Of a stretch of DNA of 15,179 nt, positions 7,084 through 13,900 are shown in pieces. Numbering within the stretch: the stretch's first letter is position 1; each line of letters starts with the position of its first letter. The notes beneath the pieces are model-generated. The model saw nothing but the letters and a program-made list of their open reading frames with translations, searched no databases and was not told the DNA's origin. Made by a program: the position numbers and the translations under genes. Source of the DNA: Oscillospiraceae bacterium (GTDB taxonomy: Bacteria; Bacillota_A; Clostridia; Oscillospirales; Oscillospiraceae). The stretch spans positions 1-15,179 of the forward strand of contig JAFUPG010000080.1 of assembly GCA_017481325.1 (NCBI GenBank). The letters run 5' to 3'.

Positions 7084-7737
7084 TTAGTCTTCGAAGGGCT
7101 TCAGCAGCTCCAGCAGCTCCATGGTGTTGTCCTCTTCATAGGAGCAGACGGTGATGGTGATGTTGTAGGTTCCTTCTACGTCTATGACCTGTCGCTGAAA
7201 AATGGGAACACCGTAGACAGTTGCGGTGATATAGGTGCCATAGGTGTCCTCTCCGCAAAAGGAGAAGGTATCTGTTTCCACCTTGACATCGGTGGTGTAG
7301 GCCTGCTCCATCATTTCGGGCATCTGCTCCACCATTGCATCGACCAGCGCCTTATGATCGCTCATGGCCATATCGTAGGATTCTGTATCTCCCACCGTAA
7401 TGTTGATGGAAGAGAGAGTGCTGGGGTTTTCTGCATAGAAAATGAGAGAGGTGCCGGTCTCCTCCACCAGATCCTTAAAATCGTCCTCCGTGAAAGTGTC
7501 GGAAAAGAGACCGAGCATTTCGGCAAGCTGCGCCTCATCATAGATCGTCCAATCCTGGGGCAGATCGCAGCGGATGCCCACAAAATCGTTCTCATAGCTG
7601 TTTCCGTTCACCGTACCCATGGAAAATTCCTTTGCGTTCACGGCATCGGCAGCCTGTTGGAGTTTTTGACAGCCGCCCAGTGCTGCAAGCAGGCAAAGCG
7701 CCAGCAGCAGCGCAGCAAATTTCTGCAGAGTTTTCAT
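7084..7737 (-). CDS. Lipoprotein of unknown function, paralogue of its upstream neighbour
   Basis: I do not recognise a named family. The 217 residues begin with a lipoprotein signal: MKTLQK, a hydrophobic stretch 7-20, then lipobox LGGC with the lipidated cysteine at 23, so it is anchored outside the membrane. The mature domain aligns by eye with the next gene: NGNSYEN...LPQDWTIYDEAQLAEMLG here versus EGNKYEV...LPDYWNIFNEEELAALIG there, and TFSFCGEDTYGTYI versus TVSFLGEEQACMNL. This suggests tandem duplication. AGGAGG lies 12 nt before the ATG. It follows its partner by 28 bp and ends at the terminator shared with glnA. No catalytic motif is visible; ligand binding or an envelope role is only a guess. 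Confidence 0.8.
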   Translation of the reverse strand: MKTLQKFAALLLALCLLAALGGCQKLQQAADAVNAKEFSMGTVNGNSYENDFVGIRCDLPQDWTIYDEAQLAEMLGLFSDTFTEDDFKDLVEETGTSLIFYAENPSTLSSINITVGDTESYDMAMSDHKALVDAMVEQMPEMMEQAYTTDVKVETDTFSFCGEDTYGTYITATVYGVPIFQRQVIDVEGTYNITITVCSYEEDNTMELLELLKPFED

Positions 7738-7765
7738 AATGTAATTTGTCCTCCTGTGATCGGAT

Positions 7766-8566
7766 TTAGACGGGATAGAAGTAGTCCAGCAGTTCGGTGC
7801 CCTGCTCAGGGGAGGTTCCGGTGAGCGTTACCAGGGAAACATAGCCGTCGGACATGATAACCACAAGGGTCTGGTAAACATCAATGCCGTTCACAGTGCC
7901 CTGCAGGTTCATGCAAGCCTGCTCCTCACCCAGGAAGGAAACGGTAGCTATCTCATAGGTCAGATTTTCATAACCGGAGTTTCTTAAGTCCCGCACCAAC
8001 ACCGGACTGGCGACATCAAAATAAGTGTCAGCGTCGATGTAGTCAGGCAAATACTCACGGGCAATGGTAATGGAGCTTCCGGCCGGAGATGCGGCCACGA
8101 ATTCCAGAATGGAGGCGCTGTTCTCAAGCATCTCGGTCAGATTGTCGTTGTTGAACTGATCAATGGCAATGCCGATGAGAGCGGCAAGCTCTTCCTCATT
8201 GAAGATGTTCCAATAGTCGGGCAGCTCCAGACCGAAGCCCATGGAGGGAACCTCGTACTTGTTGCCTTCACGGTTGCCCAGAATGGAGTCTTTGGCGTTG
8301 TCGACGACATCGTCGGTGTCCTTGGATTCCTCGGTGGTTTCGGGTTCCACGGTAGTCTCCGGCTCGGCGGTGGTTTCGGGTTCTTCCGTGGTAGTCTCCG
8401 GCTCGGTGGTAGTATCGGGTTCTTCCGTGGTAGTCTCGGGTTCCGTAGAGGTCTCCGGCTCAGTGGTGGTTTCGGGTTCTTCGGTGGTCTCGGGAGTCTT
8501 GCTGCCGCAGGCGGCAAGGCTGAAAAGCATGGTCAGAACCAGAAGTAAGGCGAAAAATCTCTTCAT
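7766..8566 (-). CDS. Lipoprotein with Thr/Glu/Pro-rich stalk, unknown function
   Basis: First gene of a two-gene leftward operon. The signal MKRFFALLLVLTMLFSLAAC gives lipidated Cys20. Residues 24-80 are a low-complexity stalk of PETTTE/PETTEE-like units, and from about 100 a folded domain similar to the downstream gene product follows (LPDYWNIFNEEELAALIG). No named family is recognised. The start at 8566 is preferred over the in-frame ATG at 8572, because GGAGG (8578-8574) is 7 nt from the former but only 1 nt from the latter. The stalk probably lifts the domain through the cell wall. It lacks any sorting motif, so the lipid is the anchor. Substrate or partner is unknown. Confidence 0.82.
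   Translation of the reverse strand: MKRFFALLLVLTMLFSLAACGSKTPETTEEPETTTEPETSTEPETTTEEPDTTTEPETTTEEPETTAEPETTVEPETTEESKDTDDVVDNAKDSILGNREGNKYEVPSMGFGLELPDYWNIFNEEELAALIGIAIDQFNNDNLTEMLENSASILEFVAASPAGSSITIAREYLPDYIDADTYFDVASPVLVRDLRNSGYENLTYEIATVSFLGEEQACMNLQGTVNGIDVYQTLVVIMSDGYVSLVTLTGTSPEQGTELLDYFYPV
8327..8497 (-). repeat. Degenerate in-frame repeat encoding the Thr/Glu/Pro stalk
   Basis: On the minus strand, short units encoding (E)PETT(T) recur with nearly identical DNA (for example GGTTCTTCCGTGGTAGTCTC-like blocks on the plus strand). Such arrays change length by slippage, so stalk length may differ between strains. Confidence 0.7.
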
Positions 8567-8630
8567 TTTCATTCCTCCAAATGTTCATGATTTCAAGGGT
8601 GTTACAAAAGCGCATATGTTATGATGATCA

Positions 8631-8659
8631 ACTATATCACAGCTGTCAATTAATTGCAA
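8631..8659 (-). promoter_or_regulatory. Promoter of the lipoprotein operon
   Basis: On the minus strand TTGCAA (8659-8654), a 17-bp spacer and TATAGT (8636-8631) lie 64 bp before the lipoprotein start. A TTGACA at about 8650-8645 has no well-spaced -10. Confidence 0.6.
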
Positions 8660-8703
8660 GCAGAATGTTTTCTGCGGAAAAATTGCAGAAAGAAAAAAAG
8701 ATA

Positions 8704-8732
8704 CTGCAAAACGAACAAAAGTATGATATGAT
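8704..8732 (+). promoter_or_regulatory. Candidate promoter of the small-protein/ruv cluster
   Basis: TATGAT (8727-8732) with CTGCAA (8704-8709) 17 bp upstream, 20 bp before the start at 8753. The -35 match is weak. The overlapping TATGAT at 8722-8727 is an alternative. It lies in the divergent gap with the lipoprotein operon. Confidence 0.35.
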
Positions 8733-8752
8733 AATAAGTGAGGTGAATGAAA

Positions 8753-8965
8753 ATGACAGAAGAAAACCGTGATCTGATGGAACAGGAGGATGCCGAACTC
8801 CGGGAAGAGGAAAGCGTTTTTGAGCCCAGCCCCCGTTGGAAGCGCATTGGCGCCTGGATCCTTTTTGGTATTGTGATCCTTTCTTTAGGCACCTGGCTTG
8901 CCGGCATTGCCTTCCCCAACTGGATCGAAAGCGTTAAGAGCTGGGTCTCCGGACTCCTTGGCTGA
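8753..8965 (+). CDS. Small single-pass membrane protein preceding ruvC
   Basis: A 70-residue protein with a very acidic N-terminal tail (about 1-26), a basic patch RWKR, one hydrophobic helix (about 32-52) and a short amphipathic C-terminus. No family is recognised. By the positive-inside rule the tail would be cytoplasmic. The ATG at 8753 is chosen over 8747 because AGGTGA (8741-8746) directly abuts the latter and is 6 nt from the former. It ends 3 bp before ruvC, which itself lacks a clear ribosome binding site, so this gene may drive ruvC translation by coupling. Tight spacing argues for one transcript with ruvCAB; a role in recombination is not shown. Confidence 0.72.
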   Translation: MTEENRDLMEQEDAELREEESVFEPSPRWKRIGAWILFGIVILSLGTWLAGIAFPNWIESVKSWVSGLLG

Positions 8966-8968
8966 TCT

Positions 8969-9463
8969 ATGATCATTTTAGGCATCGACCCCGGCTATGC
9001 CACCACCGGCTTCGGCCTGATCTCCGCTGACCGTGGGCAGTACCGCCTGTTGCAGTACGGCACCATCACCACCCCGGCGGATCTGCCCTTTCCGGAGCGG
9101 CTGAATATGCTCTTTGAGGATATGAACCGCCTTCTGGAGGTGACCAAGCCCGAAGCCGTGGCGGTGGAAGAGCTGTTCTGGGGTCATAATATTACCACGG
9201 GCATCGGCGTGTCCCATGGCAGAGGGGTGATCCTCCTGGCCATTCAGCGTGCCGGTCTGCCCCTTTACGAGTATACCCCCATGCAGGTCAAGCAGGCGGT
9301 GGTGGGCTACGGCAAGGCGGAGAAGCATCAGGTCATGGACATGACCCGCCGCTTCCTGAAGATGGAAAAAATGCCCCGTCCCGACGATGCGGCAGATGCC
9401 ATCGCCATTGCCCTGTGCCATGCCCGCAGCGCCACCAGCTTACTGAATCAAAGAGGTTTCTGA
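8969..9463 (+). CDS. ruvC: Holliday junction resolvase RuvC
   Basis: Endonuclease that cuts Holliday junctions symmetrically within the RuvABC resolvasome. The 164 residues carry the RNase H-fold acidic centre: D7 in MIILGIDPGYATTGFG, E67 in AVEELFW, and D140/D143 in PDDAADAIAIALCH, corresponding to D7, E66, D138 and D141 of E. coli. The start is fixed by the conserved N-terminus. No clear Shine-Dalgarno precedes it; the upstream small gene stops 3 bp before, implying coupled translation. ruvA follows after 1 bp. Confidence 0.95.
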   Translation: MIILGIDPGYATTGFGLISADRGQYRLLQYGTITTPADLPFPERLNMLFEDMNRLLEVTKPEAVAVEELFWGHNITTGIGVSHGRGVILLAIQRAGLPLYEYTPMQVKQAVVGYGKAEKHQVMDMTRRFLKMEKMPRPDDAADAIAIALCHARSATSLLNQRGF

Positions 9464-9464
9464 T

Positions 9465-10067
9465 ATGTTTTTTTACTTAAACGGCGAAATCACCCTCATG
9501 GAAGAGAATCTGGCGGTGGTGGATTGCGGCGGTGTGGGCTATGCCTGCCACACCTCCAACTACACCCTGTCCAAGCTGAAAACCGGCCAGAAGGCCAGAC
9601 TTTATACCTATTGTAATATCCGTGAGGATGCCTTTGACATCTACGGCTTCTCCACCCGTGACGAGCTGCGCTGCTTCGAGCTGCTGCTGGGCGTTACCGG
9701 TGTGGGCCCCAAGGCCGCCATCGCCATTTTGTCCGTCACCGGGCCGGAGCGCTTCAGCCTGGCCATTATGACCCAGGATGAGAAGGCCCTCACCGCCGCC
9801 GCAGGCGTGGGTAAGAAGCTGGCGCAGCGCATCATTCTGGAATTGAAGGACAAAATGGGTACCGTGGCGCAGGATTCCATGCCCATCAGCGGCGCAGCCC
9901 CCGTCCTGCCCACGGCCGGAGGCAATCTGGCGCTGGCACAGGCGGCTCTGGCAGAGCTGGGCTACCACCAGACGGAGATCGCCGCCTCCCTCAAGGGCAT
10001 CAAGACCGAGGGAATGACCACAGAAGAGATCGTGCGCCAGTGCCTGCGTGCCATGGTAATGAGGTAA
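9465..10067 (+). CDS. ruvA: Holliday junction DNA-binding subunit RuvA
   Basis: Tetrameric junction-binding protein that holds DNA in a square-planar form and loads the RuvB motor. The 200 residues show the three expected parts: an N-terminal OB fold (MFFYLNGEI..., 1-62), two helix-hairpin-helix motifs ([16 protein letters not shown] at 74-89 and [18 protein letters not shown] at 111-128), and after a loose linker a C-terminal RuvB-contacting domain (about 155-200, with ALAELGY). AGAGG (9452-9456) is 8 nt before the ATG. It lies between ruvC (1-bp gap) and ruvB (4-bp gap). Confidence 0.96.
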   Translation: MFFYLNGEITLMEENLAVVDCGGVGYACHTSNYTLSKLKTGQKARLYTYCNIREDAFDIYGFSTRDELRCFELLLGVTGVGPKAAIAILSVTGPERFSLAIMTQDEKALTAAAGVGKKLAQRIILELKDKMGTVAQDSMPISGAAPVLPTAGGNLALAQAALAELGYHQTEIAASLKGIKTEGMTTEEIVRQCLRAMVMR

Positions 10068-10071
10068 GAAG

Positions 10072-11109
10072 ATGAGTATTGATTTTTCTCAGGATTACGA
10101 AGCCCCTCTGGTGACCGGCAGCTTCACCCCCAAGGACGAGGGAGAGTTCTCTCTGCGCCCCAAGCGGCTGGTGGAGTACAACGGCCAGGAGAAGGTCAAG
10201 GAGAATCTCTCCGTCTATATCGAGGCGGCAAAGCGCCGCAATGAGCCCCTGGATCATGTGCTGCTCTACGGCCCTCCCGGCCTGGGCAAGACCACTCTGG
10301 CCGGAGTCATCGCCAATGAGATGGGGGTCAATATCCGCATTACCTCCGGCCCTGCCATTGAGAAGGCCGGCGACCTGGCGGCGCTGCTGACCAATCTGGG
10401 GGAGGGGGATATCCTCTTTATCGACGAGATCCACCGCCTGAACACGGCGGTAGAGGAGATCCTGTACCCGGCCATGGAGGACTTTGCCATCGATATCATC
10501 GTGGGCAAGGGGCCTTCCGCCAACTCCATCCGTTTGGATCTGCCCCGTTTTACCCTGATCGGCGCCACCACCCGTGCCGGTCAGCTGTCTGCGCCCTTGC
10601 GTGACCGTTTCGGCGTCAGTTTCCGTCTGGAGCTCTACACCCCCGAGGAGCTGCGGCGGATCATCACCCGTTCCGCCAACCTCTTAGGCATGCAGATCGA
10701 CCCCGAGGGCGCTCTGGAGCTGGCATCCCGTAGCCGTGGCACTCCCCGTATTGCTAACCGTATGCTGCGCCGTGTCCGTGACTTCGCCCAGATCTACTAT
10801 GACGGCGTGATCACCAAGGAGGCCGCCGACCACTCTCTCAGCCGTCTGGAGGTAGATAAGCTGGGTCTGGATGCCACCGACCGCCGCATGCTGGAGGCCA
10901 TTATCAAGTTCTACCACGGAGGCCCCGTGGGTCTGGAGACCTTAGCCGCCACCATCGGCGAGGAGGCTGTCACCTTGGAGGATGTCTACGAGCCCTATCT
11001 CATGCAGATCGGCTTCCTGACCCGTACTCCCCGAGGCCGCTGCGTGACCCAATTGGCCTATGATCACCTGCATATTCCCAACCATAACCCGGTGCAGTTG
11101 ACATTTTGA
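10072..11109 (+). CDS. ruvB: Holliday junction branch-migration ATPase RuvB
   Basis: AAA+ hexameric motor that drives branch migration with RuvA. The 345 residues contain Walker A GPPGLGKT (67-74), Walker B LFIDEIH (115-121), sensor 1 GATTRAG (164-170), arginine-finger LRDRFG (176-181) and the C-terminal winged helix (about 265-335, with [10 protein letters not shown]). GAGG is 7 nt before the ATG at 10072. It is last in the ruvCAB cluster; no queA/tgt follows, unlike many relatives. Confidence 0.97.
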   Translation: MSIDFSQDYEAPLVTGSFTPKDEGEFSLRPKRLVEYNGQEKVKENLSVYIEAAKRRNEPLDHVLLYGPPGLGKTTLAGVIANEMGVNIRITSGPAIEKAGDLAALLTNLGEGDILFIDEIHRLNTAVEEILYPAMEDFAIDIIVGKGPSANSIRLDLPRFTLIGATTRAGQLSAPLRDRFGVSFRLELYTPEELRRIITRSANLLGMQIDPEGALELASRSRGTPRIANRMLRRVRDFAQIYYDGVITKEAADHSLSRLEVDKLGLDATDRRMLEAIIKFYHGGPVGLETLAATIGEEAVTLEDVYEPYLMQIGFLTRTPRGRCVTQLAYDHLHIPNHNPVQLTF

Positions 11110-11146
11110 CCGAAAAGGAATAGTGTATTCCGTCGAATATTCACAA

Positions 11147-11172
11147 AAATTTGCTGAAATGCAAAAATTTTT
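11147..11172 (+). terminator. Weak possible terminator after ruvB
   Basis: TTTGC (11150-11154), loop TGAAAT, GCAAA (11161-11165) followed by AATTTTT. The stem is short. The GGAATA-GTG-TATTCC hairpin at 11117-11131 has no T run. No strong terminator separates ruvB from the next promoter. Confidence 0.3.
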
Positions 11173-11181
11173 CATTTACTA

Positions 11182-11209
11182 TTGACAAAACTTCTCATTT
11201 TGTTATAAT
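11182..11209 (+). promoter_or_regulatory. Strong sigma-A promoter of the zinc-ribbon gene
   Basis: Perfect TTGACA (11182-11187) and perfect TATAAT (11204-11209) are separated by 16 bp. This is the best promoter match in the window, implying high expression of the small downstream gene. Confidence 0.93.
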
Positions 11210-11215
11210 GGACAA

Positions 11216-11336
11216 GTACCCATTCGGCGTATTCGGCATATAGCCGTCGCAATATCAACCCTGTGTCCAAAGCCAGCAAGCATTTTTTGATGGAAACAAG
11301 CGTCAGGGCAAAACTTATCAAGAGAGGTAATCCAAC
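11216..11336 (+). promoter_or_regulatory. Long, possibly structured 5' leader
   Basis: About 120 nt are transcribed before the zinc-ribbon start. CCCTG (11259-11263) can pair with CAGGG (11304-11308) and, inside it, TCCA (11266-11269) with TGGA (11291-11294); CGGC/GCCG closes a small hairpin at about 11234-11246. AGAGAGG (11321-11327) is 9 nt from the ATG. No known riboswitch class was recognised. Confidence 0.4.
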
Positions 11337-11615
11337 ATGTACGAAGACAAGACTTTAGTTTGCAAGGAATGCGGCAACGAGTTCGTGTTCACCGCCGGTG
11401 AGCAGGAGTTCTATGCTGAGAGAGGCTTCCAGAACGAGCCCCAGCGCTGCAAGACCTGCCGTGACGCCCGCAAGAATGCTGCTCGCGCCCCCAGAGAATA
11501 CTTCACCGCTACCTGCGCCAACTGCGGTGGCGAAGCTCGTGTTCCCTTCGAGCCCAAGACCGACCGTCCCGTATACTGCAGCGAGTGCTTCGCTAAGATG
11601 CGTGAGAACGGCTAA
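11337..11615 (+). CDS. Double zinc-ribbon protein (zf-trcl plus CxxC-x17-CxxC)
   Basis: A 92-residue protein with two four-cysteine zinc sites. The first uses C9/C12 and C38/C41 and carries KTLVCKECGNEFVFTAGEQEF and FYAERGFQNEP, typical of the zf-trcl probable zinc-ribbon family. The second is C60-x2-C63-x17-C81-x2-C84 with RVPFEPKTDRPVYC, matching the CxxC-x17-CxxC domain. A basic linker (42-53) joins them. Function is not established; nucleic-acid binding is a reasonable guess. The very strong promoter, long leader and own terminator suggest an abundant, independently controlled protein, in the manner of small cold-shock or ribosome-associated factors, but that is inference. Confidence 0.9.
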   Translation: MYEDKTLVCKECGNEFVFTAGEQEFYAERGFQNEPQRCKTCRDARKNAARAPREYFTATCANCGGEARVPFEPKTDRPVYCSECFAKMRENG

Positions 11616-11641
11616 TTAAAGCTTAAAAAGTCTAAAAGTCT

Positions 11642-11677
11642 AAAAAAAGCTGCCTTCCAAAAGAAGGCAGCTTTTTT
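11642..11677 (+). terminator. Terminator of the zinc-ribbon gene
   Basis: AAAAAAGC plus TGCCTTC pairs with GAAGGCAGC plus TTTTTT around loop CAAAA (11658-11662). It is a perfect stem with a T6 tail, 27 bp after the stop. Just before it the word AAAGTCTA is nearly duplicated. Confidence 0.93.
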
Positions 11678-11684
11678 GCGCAGC

Positions 11685-11713
11685 AAAAGCGCCTCCTTCC
11701 GGGAGGCGCTTTT
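11685..11713 (-). terminator. Terminator of the leftward CapA-like gene
   Basis: AAAAGCGCCTCC (11685-11696) and GGAGGCGCTTTT (11702-11713) form a 12-bp perfect stem, 10 bp beyond the stop of the minus-strand gene. On that strand it ends in TTTTGC. It sits back to back with the plus-strand terminator. Confidence 0.85.
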
Positions 11714-11723
11714 AGAAATCTTC

Positions 11724-12893
11724 TCAGTTCAGACCTAGATCCTCGGCCAGATTTTCCCGCTTGGTGATGAGCTTCTCATAGAGCTCCTCGTCAATGCGCA
11801 GGTAGTAGGTGTTTTCGTAGAGGGCAATGGCATTGTCCGCATCCAGAATGCTGTAGCGGTCCGGCTCGTTACGGCCGTTATCCACGGCAGCAATGGCGGT
11901 AAAGCCGTAGTCGGTGATCTTGGTGTCGCCGGAGGCATGGTTTCGGGTGATGGTGATGTTCAGCACCGGGGCAAGCTTGATATAGCCCTCCTCGGCGGCG
12001 CAGAAATCCCCCAGAGCGTAGGCCAGAAGCACATCCTTGCGGCTACCGTCATCCAGCTTCAGATGCCGCTCCTCTACCGTGCCTGCCAGATGGGAATGGG
12101 AGCCCAGAATAATATCCACACCGCTGCGGAACAGCAGATCCGCAATGGTCTCCTGGCTGCGGCTGGAGCCTTCGGTACCCTCGCTGCCCCAGTGGAGTCC
12201 GGCAATGAGAATGTCCGGCTGGCATGCCAGCGCCTCTTCCACGGCATCGGTAATGGCGGAAGTGTTGATCTCCTCGTAATTGGTGGTATAATCGCTGTAG
12301 AGCAGGTTGGTCACATAGCCTGCGCCACCGGGGAGAGACAGGCCGCCAAAGCCCTTGGTAAAGGCGATGAATGCAATTCTGACACCGTTAATATCATAGA
12401 TTAGGGCGGGGGAGTCCTCACGCTCCTCCTCGTTGGCATAGGTGCCAAGGGTACGCATGCCGTTGGACTCGGCCACGCTGCGTGTATATGCCATGCCGGA
12501 AAGACCGTTGTCGATGGTGCGGCTATTAGAGGTCTGGAGAATGTCAAAACCGATGTTGGAAAGGGTCTGGGCGAAATTCACGGGGAATTTGCTCTCGCTG
12601 TAGCCCTCGGTGACAAAATTGCCCTCTAAATTGCCAATGGCAATATCCGCCGCAGCAATGGCGGACATGGCGCCGCCGAACTGGGTGTCGAAATCAAAGC
12701 TGCCATTGGGCTGCAGGGCATCGGAGAGCATCTCGTCGGTCAGGAAAATGTCCCCGGCGGCAGCGATGGTCACCACACCCTCCCCCTCGGAGGGGCGCAG
12801 GATCTCGGGCGCATCGGAGCTGCAGCCGCAGACGGAAAGCAAAAATATCAGCAGCAGGGGCAGGCACAGCCCTCTGCAAAGTGTCTTGTTCAA
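11724..12893 (-). CDS. CapA-like lipoprotein (PGA_cap metallophosphatase fold)
   Basis: The 389-residue protein starts at a TTG (12893) with GGAGG 7 nt upstream. An open frame runs further upstream but only antisense to the muramidase gene. A signal with a hydrophobic core (9-21) ends in VCGC, lipidated Cys24. The rest fits the CapA family linked to poly-gamma-glutamate/capsule export: AAAGDIFLTDE (44-54), GNLEG (87-91), GLHWGSEG (232-239), GSHSH (264-268) and ALGDFC near the end. The family's usual NNH motif reads SNS here (122-124, in SNSRTIDNG), which may weaken metal binding. No capB/capC neighbours exist, so polyglutamate synthesis is unlikely; a wall or surface role is inferred. Divergent from the GH25 gene. 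Confidence 0.85.
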   Translation of the reverse strand: MNKTLCRGLCLPLLLIFLLSVCGCSSDAPEILRPSEGEGVVTIAAAGDIFLTDEMLSDALQPNGSFDFDTQFGGAMSAIAAADIAIGNLEGNFVTEGYSESKFPVNFAQTLSNIGFDILQTSNSRTIDNGLSGMAYTRSVAESNGMRTLGTYANEEEREDSPALIYDINGVRIAFIAFTKGFGGLSLPGGAGYVTNLLYSDYTTNYEEINTSAITDAVEEALACQPDILIAGLHWGSEGTEGSSRSQETIADLLFRSGVDIILGSHSHLAGTVEERHLKLDDGSRKDVLLAYALGDFCAAEEGYIKLAPVLNITITRNHASGDTKITDYGFTAIAAVDNGRNEPDRYSILDADNAIALYENTYYLRIDEELYEKLITKRENLAEDLGLN

Positions 12894-12931
12894 TGGAATC
12901 CCTCCGTAAGCATAAGAAAGACTTGCCCTAT

Positions 12932-12960
12932 ATTTTACAATAAAAAACTGTTCCGCACAA
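12932..12960 (-). promoter_or_regulatory. Promoter of the CapA-like gene
   Basis: On the minus strand TTGTGC (12960-12955), a 17-bp spacer and TAAAAT (12937-12932) lie about 40 bp before the TTG start. A moderate match. Confidence 0.55.
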
Positions 12961-12997
12961 GGGGTAATTTGCGAAATATGTCGGGGATTGACGGGCG

Positions 12998-13006
12998 TGA
13001 TATAAT
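12998..13006 (+). promoter_or_regulatory. Extended -10 promoter of the GH25 gene
   Basis: TGATATAAT has TG (12998-12999), one base, and consensus TATAAT (13001-13006). TTGACG at 12988-12993 is too close to be its -35, so the extended -10 likely carries activity. It lies 22 bp before the start at 13029, which rules out the longer upstream frame. Confidence 0.6.
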
Positions 13007-13028
13007 AAAAGAAAAAGGCGGTGAGGGT

Positions 13029-13853
13029 ATGGCGAAGCGTAAAAAGAAAAAAGACCGGCAGCTGTTGGTTGCCATACTGGTGCTGGCGGCGGTGCTGCTT
13101 CTGGTGATCGGCGGCGTGGTGCTGGCACTTCTGCCGGAGGAAAGAGAGCCGGCACGACTGCCTCCCACAGAGCCCCGAGCCACCGCAGCCCCCAACGAAT
13201 ATGACCCGGAGAAATTCTACCGGGAGGACGGCTTCCTCCGCTACGAGGGCGAGCATCTGGTGGGCATTGATGTTTCCACCCATCAGGAAGTCATTGACTG
13301 GGAGCAGGTAGCGGCAGCGGGCGTGGATTTTGCCATTTTGCGCATCGGTTACCGTGGCTCCAGCCGTGGGGATCTCTACGAGGACGAGACTTTCCGCACC
13401 AATCTGGAGGGCGCCAGGGAAGCAGGACTGCTGGTGGGCGGTTATTTCTTCTCCCAGGCCATCGACCCCCAGGAGGCCTGGGACGAGGCGGTCTATGTCT
13501 GCGAGCTTTTGGACGGGGAGGAGATGGATTTCCCCATTTTCTACGATTGGGAGGAGGTCGGTTCGGACTCCCGTACCGGCGATATCCGGGATATCCCCAT
13601 GACCCAGTGCGCCCTGGCCTTCTGCAAGCGCATTGAGGAGGAGGGCTATACCGCCGGTGTCTATTTTAACCAGACCTACGGCATTCATTACCTGGAATTG
13701 GAGCATCTGCAGGATTATACCCTCTGGCTGGCGGAGTATAACGAGATCCCCGGCTACCGCTACCATTTCGACATGGTGCAATACAGCGACGCCGGAAGTA
13801 TCCCCGGCATCGAGACAGATGTGGATCTGGATCTGTGGATTTTGGAAGAATAA
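13029..13853 (+). CDS. Membrane-anchored GH25 lysozyme/muramidase
   Basis: Hydrolyses the beta-1,4 bond of peptidoglycan glycan strands outside the cell. The 274 residues begin with a basic head (MAKRKKKKDR) and one membrane helix (about 12-35) without a cleavage site, then a Pro/Ala-rich stalk and a GH25 barrel from about 75. Catalytic and family motifs: GIDVSTHQEVIDW with D81, FAILRIGYRG, GGYFFSQA (137-144), FPIFYDWEEV with D173 and E175, AGVYFN, LWLAEYN and MVQYSDAG near the end. ATG at 13029 has AAGGCGGTGA (13015-13024), almost the full anti-SD complement. It is divergent from the CapA-like gene, so the two may act together in wall remodelling (inference). A strong terminator follows. Confidence 0.93.
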   Translation: MAKRKKKKDRQLLVAILVLAAVLLLVIGGVVLALLPEEREPARLPPTEPRATAAPNEYDPEKFYREDGFLRYEGEHLVGIDVSTHQEVIDWEQVAAAGVDFAILRIGYRGSSRGDLYEDETFRTNLEGAREAGLLVGGYFFSQAIDPQEAWDEAVYVCELLDGEEMDFPIFYDWEEVGSDSRTGDIRDIPMTQCALAFCKRIEEEGYTAGVYFNQTYGIHYLELEHLQDYTLWLAEYNEIPGYRYHFDMVQYSDAGSIPGIETDVDLDLWILEE

Positions 13854-13857
13854 AAAT

Positions 13858-13894
13858 AAGGTGCTGCTCCCAATTTCGGGAGCGGCACCTTTTT
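13858..13894. terminator. Bidirectional terminator, GH25 gene / glnS
   Basis: AAGGTGC (13858-13864) plus GCTCCC (13866-13871) pairs with GGGAGC (13878-13883) plus GCACCTT (13885-13891) with a T-G wobble between. T5 follows on the plus strand and A-rich DNA precedes it, so it works for the convergent glnS too. Confidence 0.9.
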
Positions 13895-13900
13895 GCTTGT

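Noticed and set aside
8641..8651. TTGACA at about 8645-8650 (minus strand) as the -35 of the lipoprotein operon
   Set aside because: No -10-like hexamer at 16-18 bp. The TTGCAA/TATAGT pair with 17 bp fits better.
12988..12993. TTGACG as -35 of the GH25 promoter
   Set aside because: Only 7 bp from the TATAAT box. The extended -10 explains the promoter better.
12894..13781. N-terminal extension of the CapA-like frame to 685 residues
   Set aside because: It lies antisense to the GH25 gene and across both promoters. The signal peptide and ribosome binding site place the start at the TTG at 12893.
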